From Ligustrum vulgare (Eukaryota > Streptophyta > Magnoliopsida > Lamiales > Oleaceae): a stretch of 64,000 bases of DNA. The stretch's first letter is position 1. Every line of letters begins with the position of its first letter. The notes below the pieces were generated by a model. The model saw only the letters and a program-made list of their open reading frames with translations. It had not been told where the DNA came from and searched no databases. This document shows, piece after piece, positions 54,703 to 64,000 of this stretch. Location: NCBI GenBank assembly GCA_963555705.1, contig OY743169.1:4712014-4776013 (forward strand), written 5' to 3'. Made by a program: the position numbers and the translations under genes.

Positions 54703-56460
54703 CCATCTTTTGTTTCACACCATGTGTTCACACTAAAGATATGATGAGGAAATACAACATTATTTGGCATCTTTGCACTGTGATCATCGAAATGCTATCC
54801 TATTGTTCACAATAACGTGTTTTTAGATTGAATCCTTGAGGACGATGTCGAAATTGTTGGTCATTTAACCTATCAATTCGGCTCAATTAGCTCTTCAGAA
54901 TCGACACCAAAATCTTCAAGGTCAACTCCACAACGTACCCAATTTTGTTGCCACAATATTACTCTAACCTACACCTTGGTTGAGGGAGATGAACTCAATA
55001 CCACAAAGAGAAGAAGGAAGTAGAAACTAAGCAATGGAAGATACGATGTGCTCCAAGAACTGCAACCTTTTTCCCTCTCTCTATTGATTCAAACTCAAAG
55101 GCAACAATGAGACTTAGATGGTACGTAAGGAATTGGGTTAGGTCAAACATTTTTGGCCATTTAACTAACCAAAACCCAATACACAAACTAAACTAAGTTG
55201 GCCCAACTTAACCAACCAAAAGGCAAGACACAAGACAACTAAATGAGCCAACACAATTAGATCTCCCAAAGTGAGCTAAAGTAACTATCTAATTAAGTTG
55301 CTTCTAATAATCTCGAGTCATTATCGAGTCGAACTATTCATTATGGTGTGTTGATATAATCCCATAACGTTTTAACATCACCGTCCGAATTTATTGAATA
55401 TTCAGATCCATTTGATTTGTATTTCAATTTTCAATTCATTTTTAGTTTTTTAGCACTGTTATAAAAGGCACACTTATGCATAACTAGACGCGAAGCTTGC
55501 TCTTCACGCTCGTCACACTTCAACCTTCACCCGCGCATTGTTAGGTTTTTTTGTGCCCAGGCGCGCTTAAGTTTAATGTTCGACATCGTCACTTCATCAT
55601 GCTTTACGCTTTTTAGAATACTGATTTTGAGGGTTGTTTTAAGATTATTCAAAATGTGTTTGATTTGTTACTTCGAAAATTTATTTCTCAAAATAGAAAT
55701 CTAGAAAACACGTTTGGATTGAAACCATGAAAATTGACATTTTATTTCATGAAATTTAATTATTCAATAAAAATATAACAATTTTATGTTAAAATAAAGT
55801 TGGTTATCTTACAATATTTTTACTTGCTACGAAGCTAAAATAAAAATAAATGATAAATTGAGTTTAAAATAGATGAAATGAAAATAAAATTTAACTGTGT
55901 GAATTAAGAATATTATTTTTATTTGTGTTTATTTAGGTACTTAAACATTTTTATTTCTTTAAAATCTTTTTAATTTTTATTTTTAGAATTTATATGAATT
56001 TTAGATTTTATTTTTTAATTTTTCTATAGTATCTATCATTTTTTAAAATTCTTTCTTTACTTGAGTTTTATAATTTATAATTTAAAATGAAATCTTGTTC
56101 AACCTCAAATGCTTGTTTGCCATGTTTTATGAGTTTTTAGAATTTTAATTGAATAGACTTAAAATGTCAAAAATACATTTTGAGTTTTATAACAAATCAA
56201 ACACATTTTCAATATTTTGCAAAATTAAAAAGGGCTCGAAAACAGCAAGTCAAACTCACCCTAGGTTCCTTTTTTTTTTTTTTTTTGAAAGTATTGATAT
56301 TTTTCTTTTGGAAATTTTGTATTATAGTAATTTCTAAATTAGTTTTTCATTTTTTTGAGGTAAAATGTGTAATTAAACAGTGGAGATAAAACATGTGTGT
56401 TAAAAAGTGACTTGAAAAAAATTGTGTGTTGATAAATGGATTTATAAATTATAATAATTG
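54703..56460. other. AT-rich spacer
   Basis: No gene recognised. 54830-55290 (GAGGACGATGTCGAAATTG..., many AAC(C)CAA strings) looks like an old LTR fragment but no boundaries could be set. A poly-T run lies at 56271-56286 and a MITE-related stretch at 56352-56460. Confidence 0.4.
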
Positions 56461-57743
56461 TAGGGATGGCAAAAAAATCCTCTCTGACCCGAACCCGACG
56501 AGTATTCGACCCTAATGGGACGAAAAAACCCTAACTCGCGGGTCAGGTGCGGGTGGGGAAAAACTCGCCCCGTCAATGACCCGACCCGCCATAATTAAAA
56601 TAAAACAAAATAGACATGACTTTTTATTTGTTGATGTATGTTCATGAATTTGGACGTTGTTTTTGAATTGTGGAATTTCTGTTTGTGCTTTACTCATGCA
56701 TGTTTAGGAAGTTGGACAATGTACTTGACATGTATTTTAGAACATTTTTGCCTTATAATCAGGTACTTCCTTTGACGGTAGAATGAAATTATTCATAGTA
56801 ACTATTAAGCATGAAGTTTAATGTTCTTAATAAAAAATATAGAGGAATTATCAAGTAAATGTTTTCAATACTTCACAATTGGCTACACACATTACATGAT
56901 AGTAGGGATGACAACGGAGAGGGGAATACCCGAACCCGACGGAGACCAGCCCCGAACGAGGTGGGGAATCCTCGACAAAGACGGGGATAGGACGGGGATG
57001 AGGATGAGGAAGAAAAAGGATTCCCAAACCGGGGACGGGGATGACCATCTTATCCCCATCTCATCCCATCTCCGCCCGTCCCCCGATCTCATCCTCAATT
57101 AACAAGTTGTATTAAAATTTAAAAAGTAAAAAAAAAAATCCTATATTATCTGTACAAAATTCTTATGATGTCAAAATTTCTTGCACAAAAAATTTATTAC
57201 TTATCAAGTCATAAATTTTAAATATTTATTTTGAAAAAGTTACTGATTATTAGTTATTAAGCTTATCGAGTTGTATTTTCTCATCTAATCAAATATTAAA
57301 TAAAGATACAAACAAAGATGAATATATATTCGATTAATGTCCAAATAATGTGTAAAGATTATTAGATTTAGAAAATGTTAGGGTTGTTCCTGCATGTTTC
57401 CTTATATTGTCTGCATAAAATTATTTTTTAAAAAAAAATGATGTAAACGGAGATTTTCTCATCCCCGATTAAATGGGGACGAGCGCGAGGATGAGGATGA
57501 TAAATCATTAATGGGGCAGGGACGGGGAAAAACATCCCCGTCCTGTTGCCTTTCTTATATGATAACCTTTATATTAATATATAAAAAAAGGGGATCACAA
57601 TCGGGACGGGAGAGGCACCCGACCCGCCAAAAACCCGAACCCACCCCGCCCCGTTTGAGGCCGGGCGTGGGGCGGGTATGGGATATCAAACTGGTTCAAG
57701 GGACGGGACGCGAAACGGTCGACCTGTCTCGTTGCCATCTCTA
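56461..57743. mobile_element. hAT-like non-autonomous element, outer
   Basis: Inverted ends TAGGGATGGCAA (56461) and TTGCCATCTCTA (ending 57743), flanked by AATAATTG / AATGATTG (8 bp, one mismatch). GC-rich CCCGACCCG strings occur near both ends. It is interrupted by the element at 56903-57557. Same end type as the element at 27871. Confidence 0.7.
56903..57557. mobile_element. hAT-like non-autonomous element, nested
   Basis: Ends TAGGGATGACAAC and GTTGCCTTTCTTA, flanked by CATGATAG / TATGATAA (two mismatches). Ends are rich in GACGGGGA and CCCCGTC. Open frames in it are low-complexity. Boundaries less certain than for the outer element. Confidence 0.5.
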
Positions 57744-58019
57744 AATGATTGTATTAAAAAACGAATTGTTAATCACACACATTTTTTAAAAATCACTTTT
57801 TAGCTACATGTCTTATCTTGAAATCGTCACCCTGACCTTCTTTGTTTAAATTTTTTTTTTTTAAAAAAAAAACTACTTTTACCAAACAAGAGGCAACTGC
57901 CACACACGCTCCAATTCCGGATTTGCTCGGGCTCTTGATCGACTTGGCTTCACCTCACTCCCGTTCTCTCTCTCTCTCTCTCTCTCTCCCTCATACGGAA
58001 GATTCTGGGGCTGTCTTCA
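57744..58019 (+). promoter_or_regulatory. Promoter/5' UTR of membrane-protein gene with CT repeat
   Basis: The leader before ATG 58020 contains a CT microsatellite (about 57964-57988), common in plant 5' UTRs. The proximal promoter adjoins the hAT-like element that ends at 57743, so the element may affect expression. Confidence 0.45.
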
Positions 58020-61000
58020 ATGGCGAATGGTACAGCCAAAATACAAACGGTGACATCAAAGGGGAAATGGAGCAATCTATCAAAATACGCATGTCGCATA
58101 TACTTTTTCCTTATCATTCTCCAGGTCCCTCTTTTCAGGTCAAACCCCATAAGCATCGAATTTATATCTCTATATATCCAATAAACATAGTCACCTGTTA
58201 AATTATTATTTCCCAGCTTGTAATTCTACACGGGTTTCTGTTGAACCTTAGATTTATCACGTTCTAGCAATTGGCCGTCTTGTTCGGCTGGAGTTTTAAG
58301 CGATCCTTATTTGACCTTTGGAGTTTGATTTACTAATTAGCTCTTAATTTAGGATAAAATATTGCTTATATTGTGTTTTTAGATCTGGGATTCATCGTTT
58401 TTGTTTATATCAAATTCTGCACCTGATTTTAAGTGCTTGATGTAAGTTGATGAATTTTGAATTTTATACTTCGTTGATCAAATTTGCCTCCTGTTGTTGT
58501 TAAGACTCAGAGACTCTAAACTTGAATTTGCACAATTTGAGAGCTCAATGAAAGCATTTGGCTTCTATATAAGCCATTACAACAGAAAGATGAGAAAAAT
58601 CAGCCCACGTTCAAAACCTCTTAAGAACGAGGTAACAAATTTGTTGAAAAAATTAAACCTAATCAACTACACCCTAAGTAACAGGGTTTTATTAACAGAA
58701 AACTAATTGTAGATACAAATCTTAACAGATTTAGTATTTGACTCCAACTGCTCCAACATTTCCTCCCTTAAACTGTGTTGCAGCTACAACCAGTTTACTC
58801 CAAAGGTACAATGCATAGAGTCACAGACCAAGCAATCCTCTCAGCTTCACAAAGGCATTGAATTTCAGAGGTTTGGTCATGACATCTGCAATCTGATCTT
58901 GAGAACTACAATGCTTTAACTCAACTACACCTTCCTTTGAAAGCTCACGAAGAAAGTGATACCTGAAATCTATATGCTTGCTTCTACCATGTAACACAGG
59001 ATTTTTTGAAAGTTTAATTTCCGAACAATTATCACAATAAATCACAGTGCACTTATTTTGACTCCAGCCAAGACATTTAAGTACCCTTTGCATCCACACT
59101 GCTTGACAAGCACACGAAGCAGCTAAAATAAATTCAGCTTCCGTGGTTGAAAGACTGACTACAGGCTGCTTCTTCAAGCTCCATGACACAGCTCCTGAAC
59201 TCATAAGAAACACATATCCCGAGGTGCTTTTCCTATCGTCTGTATCACCAGCGTAGTCACTATCCAAGAAAGCAACAAGTTCACAAGCTTCACCTCCTTT
59301 TCTATAAGAAATCCCCAAATCTGTAGTTCCCCTTAAGTACCTCAGAATTCTTTTCACAGCCTGCATATATAACTCAGTGGGTTTCTCCATATATCTGCTT
59401 GCTAAGCTCACAACATACATTAGATCAAGTCTTGAAACTGTTAAGTACATCAAGCTGCCAATCACTTGCTTGTACTGAGTAGCATCCACTCTTGAACCTC
59501 CTTCATCCTTTATTAGTTTGAAACCAGACACCATGGGATTTGTCACTGCATTGCTTTTCTCCATGCCAAATCTTTGTAACACCTCCTGTGCATACTTTCT
59601 TTGGCTGATGTAGATTCCCTCATCACTTTGCACAACCTCGACACCTAAGAAGTACTTCATTCTTCCCATGTCTGACATGTCAAACTCATGTTTCATTGAC
59701 ACCTTGAATTCTTCAATCATTGTTACATCACTCCCTGTAAATATTAGATCATCTACATAGATACTTACAATCAGTAGCTTCCCATCTTCTTTACACTTAG
59801 TGAACAAAGTGTGCTCACTCAAACATCTATCAAACTCTTCTTTAAGAAAATAGGCTTCAATCCTATTGTACCAAGCCCGTGGGGCTTGTTTTAAGCCATA
59901 CAATGTCTTTCTCAACTTCAACACCTTATGTTCTTCTCCTGCCTTCACATACCCCTGAGGCTGCACAATGTAGACATCCTTTTCCAACTCAGCGTGCAAA
60001 AAATGCACTTTTTACATCTAATTGGAACACGCTCTTGTTGTTGTGAGCAGCTAAGGCCAATATCATTCGAATTGTATCCCAACGCGCAACAGGAGCAAAG
60101 ACTTTTGTATAGTCGATGCCATGCTTTTGTGAATACCCTTTACCAACTAGTCTGGCCTTGTGCTTGTCCCCTTCTCCTCTCTCATTCAACTTAGTTTTAA
60201 ATATCCATTTTACGCCTATGGCTTTTGCTCCTATAGGCAGAGTAGTTAAACCCCAAGTCTCATTCCTTTCTATGGTTTGTATCTCACTGTCCGTCGCTTT
60301 TCTCCACTTAGTTCTTCCCACCGCTTCTTCAAACGTGCTTGGATCTCCAGTTTCAGTGTACATGGCCAAGTAGTGCATCTCTTCTTCTTCAGATAGACCT
60401 TCACCTGTCACATAATCTTCCGCCCACTGTGGTGCCCTTCTATTCCTCCCTTGATGTGGACAAGGGGGGCTTTCTTCAATCGATTCATTTGAGGAAGAGT
60501 TTATTATTCCACCAGCTCCTTCATCTGAAACTTCACCATCTTCTTCATTAGTTTCTTCATCCTCATTAACTATACCATCTTCATTCTGCTCATCTTCACC
60601 CCATTCTAGCACATCATGTGCCTTGTTTTTATCCCAATCCCATCTTTCATCTTTAGCAAAAACTACATCTCTACTGACAACTATCTTCTCTGTCACAGGA
60701 TCGTAGAGTCGATAGGCCTTTGACCCCTCACTCAAACCCAAATGCAGACACTTCATGCTTTTATCATCAAGCTTAGTCCTCTTTTTGTCCGGAATGTGCA
60801 CATAACCAATGCTTCCAAAAACCTTGAAATGCTCCGCTGATGGTTTGTGGCCACTCCATGCTTCTTCTAGAGTTTGATCTTTCATAGCAAAGGTAGGACT
60901 ACGATTCAACACATGCACTGCCCAATTTATCGCTTATGGCCAAAACTCTTTTGGGATCTTCTTTTCCGACAACATACTTCTCACTAAATTAATGATGGTC

Positions 61001-64000
61001 CTGTTCTTTCTTTCGCCACCCTGTTTTATTGTGGGGTGTACGCAGCAGTATGTTGCCTACTTATCCCATTGATGCTACAAAACTTATTGAAACTGTCTGA
61101 ATTGAATTCTCCACCTCTATATGTTCTTAAACTGCATATAGACTCTCCAACCTCCTTCTCAACTAAGCTTTTGAATCTTTGAAACATGGTAAGAGCCTCC
61201 GACTTCTCAGATAAGAACACCTATGTCTTCCTACTAAAATCATCAATAAAAGTAATTAAATACCTCTTCTTGTTGTTTTACTCTGGTGTTACTGGCCCAC
61301 AAACATCTGCATGCACCAAATGTAGTCGTCGAGTAACTCTCCAGTGACTTTGTTTAGGAAAAGATTCCCTATGCTGTTTACCAACCAAGCAACCTTCACA
61401 CAGCTTCGATGGAGCTTTCAACAAATTTGGGCCCTTCACCATCTTCCTGTAGTACAAAGTTCTTAAGCCTTTGAAGCTGAGATGCCCAAATCGGTAGTGC
61501 CACAAGTGTGTTTCATCTTCTAAAGTTGTCTTGAAACAAGCTGACTCTTTGGGTGCATGTACGGCTATCAGTGCAAACATTCTGTTGGCGGTCATTGTAG
61601 TTTGTATGATAAGCCCTCTAGTGGGATGAAACATCTTGCATATATCATGTTGAATGAGTATAGCTAGCCCCTTCTCCTGTAATTGTCATATACTCAATAG
61701 GTTATTTTTCAATTCTGGTATGTAGTACACATGAGTAATAACATGTGTAACCCCTCCAACTTGTAGTCTAACACTTCTTCTACCTATCACAATCATCCTA
61801 AAGTTATTCCCAAGTTTAACAGTCTGCCGTACTCGTCATCCAAACTCAAAAACCACATTTTATTACCAGTCATATGATTACTACAACCGAAATCTAAAAA
61901 CCATAACTCCTCTTTTTTTGCTTGATGAAGATCAACATAGGCCATTAGAAGCATTTCATCCTCATCGTGGAGCTCTGCATAGTTAGCTTCCTTCTTCCAA
62001 TTAGGGCACTCATAATAAAAGTGCCCTGATTTATGGCACTTGTAGCACTCAGTTAGTGCTTTGTTGAATTGTCCTTTGCCTCTCCCTCTCCCTCTAGAAC
62101 TCCGACGGCCTCTACCTCTTTCTCCAAACCAGTCTTCCTCTCTTGCTCCTAGCCTTTCACCACCTGTGACCTTCAAAGCATGGTCCTCACCTTTGTTTTT
62201 CTGAAATTTTTGCTCATGAACAAGCAATGAGCTTTGCAACTCATCTATAGAAAGGTTGTTGATGTCTTTAGACTCTTCTATGGAACAAACAATGTAGTTA
62301 AACTTTTCAGTGACTTTTCGCAAGATCTTTTGAACGATTTTCACGTCTTGCATATCTTCTCCAATATTGCACATGTCATTGGCCACAAGCATCACCCTAG
62401 AGAAGTAATCTGTGACCGACTCTCCAATCCTCATCTCCAAGATTTCAAATTCTTTGTGCAAGGTTTGAAGTTGTGCACGCTGGACTCTGGCATTTCCTTG
62501 ATATTTCTTCTTCATGGAAATCCCAATTTTGCTTGGATGTGTCCTTCTGAATGATGATCTTCAGGATTGATTTGTCAATCGATTGGAAAAGATAGTTCTT
62601 CACTTTCAGGTCCTTTAACTTCTGCTCCTCCAAAGTTTTTCTTTGTGCTGTTGTTAGCACCTCTCCAAAGCAGGCTCAGTATAACTTGTTTCAATGAGAC
62701 TCCAATACTCTTTCGATCTCAAGAGATTCTCCATCAACATACTCCAGTGGTCGTAATCTCCATCGAACTTGGGAATACTAGGTTGAGCAAAATTGCTATT
62801 GCTTCCTTCTGCCGCCATCTCACACTCACTCTTAAACTGCAGTTTCTCACCTCACTCAATCAGGCCCCGATGGTGGGGATCTGATACCACTTGTTAAGAC
62901 TTAGACTTTAAACTTGAATTTGCACAATTTGAGAGTTGAAGCTTGTTATTATCAATGAAAGCATTTGGCTTCTATATAAGCCATTACAACAGAAAGATGA
63001 GAAAAATTAGCCCACGTTCAAAACATCCTAAGGACGAGGTAACAAACTTGTTGAAAAAATTAAACCTAATCAACTACACCCTAAGTAATAGGGTTTTTAT
63101 TAACAGAAAACTAATTGTAAATACCAAATCTTAACAAATTTAGCATTTGACTACAACTTCTCCAACAGTTGTCGTAGTTGGGGTGGAAGTATATTATTTA
63201 AATTTGTTTTTCTTCTTCCAATGTAAAGATCCGTACTAAAGATTGGTTTGTAATTTTTGAAAGCTAAAATTCCCAATTTGCTGGTCAATTAAACGTGTTA
63301 GGATGGTTACCAGACTATCCCTGCAAATACTGAGTGCTTGATTACTGAAGTTAGTTGCTGTTGCCACTGAACTTCTCTCTCCTTGCAAATTGGCTTAATG
63401 AGCTGCTGAATTAACGCTGCTAAATTAACAATTTATTTTCTTTACGGACTAGATGCCAAATATCCAAATATTTTAAAAGGCATTTTGGTGGATGCACTGA
63501 TTAAGAGAAGTAATAGAGCTAGTATTAATGGCAAAACTAGAGGAAGATATAATTTTAAATAATTAACTTTTGTAATTTAACTTTTGGAGATTGCTCTTGG
63601 TACTTGATAGAGTGATCTGGAAAAGAGGATATGAGATTACGGCTATGTTGAGTTGAGTTTTATCTCAAAAGGCACCATTGTTTGATGCAAAAATGCAGTT
63701 GTATCTCCCTTCTTTGACGTTTGTTTCTGTCGCCTGTAAGTGCTACGGTGATTAAACATTTTTTTGCATCATCTTGAGCAAGAGGACATTTTGGAAATAA
63801 AATTTTGTATTCCCTGACGTTTTCTGGTCTGTAATTTAATCACTGATTTCCTATGTTCAACTTATTTATTTTCTCAGGGTTCCCTGTAGATCTGGCATGT
63901 GCACAACTCCATTGCAGGTTACATCTTCCCAGTTGATTGCCAGCGAAATTTTTCCTGTTCCTGTGGTGAAGGGCCTTCTCTATCCAGGAGCCATTGTCAA
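58020..64000 (+). CDS. Conserved plant membrane protein, unknown function, 5' two exons
   Basis: Exon 1 58020-58138, intron 58139-63877 (GT-AG), exon 2 63878 to beyond the window. The split Arg codon (AG + G) joins in frame: MANGTAKIQTVTSKGKWSNL... then CRIYFFLIILQVPLF, then after the junction VPCRSGMCTTPLQVTSSQL and a segment with FPVPVVKGLLYPGAIVN. About 81 residues are visible. Residues 25-39 form a hydrophobic segment after a basic N-terminus, suggesting a signal anchor or first membrane span. The clean splice phase and protein-like exon 2 support a real gene; I do not recognise the family. The intron contains a full copia element; without it the intron would be about 1.06 kb. Confidence 0.75.
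58498..58758 (-). repeat. Copia 3' LTR
   Basis: 261 bp; begins TGTTAAGACTC, ends CTCCAACA, followed by the inverted polypurine tract TTTCCTCCCTTAA. Contains TATATAAG. Confidence 0.9.
58800..62818 (-). pseudogene. Copia gag-pol, inactivated
   Basis: ATG at 62818 (MAAEGSNSNFAQPSIPKFDG). Gag runs to a CCHC knuckle CYKCHKSGHFYYEC (about 62050). Protease active site reads LDFGCSNHM instead of LDSGCSNHM. Integrase has the HHCC region (LWHYRFGHLS, CEGCLVGKQ) and HADVCGP, but the second catalytic Asp of LRTDRGGEF is Tyr (RTYRGGEF, about 61100). RT has KARLVGKGYSQ, LDVKSAF, YGLKQAPRAWY and the catalytic YVDD (about 59760); RNase H has FLDSDYAGD and STTEAEF. The gene ends GLLGL at about 58824. Frameshifts near 62640, 61280, 60930 and 60000 and a stop near 61278 break it. 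Replication in cis is impossible. Confidence 0.9.
62892..63167 (-). repeat. Copia 5' LTR
   Basis: 276 bp, TGTTAAGACTT to CTCCAACA; carries a 17-bp segment (GAAGCTTGTTATTATCA-like, near 62938-62955) that is absent from the other LTR. Confidence 0.9.
63173..63877 (+). other. Remaining 3' part of the first intron
   Basis: AT-rich intronic sequence of the membrane-protein gene with a pyrimidine-rich acceptor (TTATTTATTTTCTCAG). Nothing else recognised. Confidence 0.6.

Larger units (their letters stand above)
58498..63167 (-). mobile_element. Ty1/copia retrotransposon in the intron
   Basis: LTRs 58498-58758 and 62892-63167 (TGTTAAGACT to TCCAACA), target duplication GTTGT on both sides (58493-58497, 63168-63172). 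The tRNA-iMet-type primer-binding site (TGGTATCAGAT, minus) lies next to the right LTR, so the element reads leftward, against the host gene. Order gag-protease-integrase-RT-RNaseH is copia-type. The LTRs differ by several small indels (261 against 276 bp), so the insertion is not recent. Confidence 0.93.

Noticed and set aside
56821..57102. 93-codon frame in the nested hAT-like element
   Set aside because: GGGGACGG-type low complexity; the opposite strand is equally open.

Overview
The window is plant nuclear DNA, almost certainly from a eudicot. Evidence: a four-exon HY5-type bZIP gene with GT-AG introns, plant LTR-retrotransposons (Ty3/gypsy, Ty1/copia, Cassandra), Helitrons with the plant-type CCCGTGCATCGCACGGG terminal hairpin, and many MITEs in AT-rich spacers. 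I cannot name the species. Only two ordinary host genes are visible: the HY5-like gene (22234-23460, minus) and the first two exons of a small membrane-protein gene (58020 to window end, plus). The rest is mobile DNA.

Region 1 (1-20788) is the most unusual part. It is a head-to-tail array with a period of about 6.68 kb, made of long terminal repeats (about 1.92-2.09 kb) alternating with about 4.76 kb internal regions: LTR-int-LTR-int-LTR-int-LTR, with neighbouring units sharing an LTR. A tRNA-iMet primer-binding site and a polypurine tract place the element on the minus strand. A decayed pol tail with a chromodomain next to the polypurine tract identifies it as a derivative of a Ty3/gypsy chromovirus. 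Gag and nearly all of pol are gone. In their place, on the opposite (plus) strand, each unit carries two intact intronless genes: a LOG-type cytokinin-activating phosphoribohydrolase (217 aa) and, 337 bp upstream, a basic zinc-finger protein that resembles the cysteine-rich nucleic-acid-binding proteins of filamentous plant RNA viruses. The three copies are nearly identical and both reading frames are open in all three. The window starts inside the array, so the true copy number is unknown.

Region 2 (20789-29200): a short Helitron derivative, the HY5-like gene with a T/G-box upstream, then AT-rich spacer with a Tourist-like MITE, a Helitron end, an approximately 0.7 kb imperfect tandem duplication and hAT-like non-autonomous elements. 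Region 3 (29199-31400) is an internally deleted Helitron, itself hit by a hAT-like element. Region 4 (31400-39377): AT-rich DNA, a CT-rich block, a gypsy 3' end with LTR (34981-36438), and a minus-strand gypsy remnant keeping gag-protease but lacking reverse transcriptase and integrase.

Region 5 (39378-52454) is one Tat-like Ty3/gypsy element on the plus strand: truncated 5' LTR, decayed gag split by a young 1.93 kb copia-like non-autonomous LTR element, frameshifted pol (integrase catalytic Glu replaced by Lys), three different minisatellites, an antisense additional ORF of the 'putative gypsy type transposon' family with its own TATA box, and a 3' LTR. Region 6 (52455-57750): two MITEs with long terminal inverted repeats, a Cassandra element (5S-like LTRs) with three LTRs bounded by one target duplication, and nested hAT-like elements. 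Region 7 (58020-64000): the membrane-protein gene, whose first intron carries a complete but inactivated 4.67 kb copia element.
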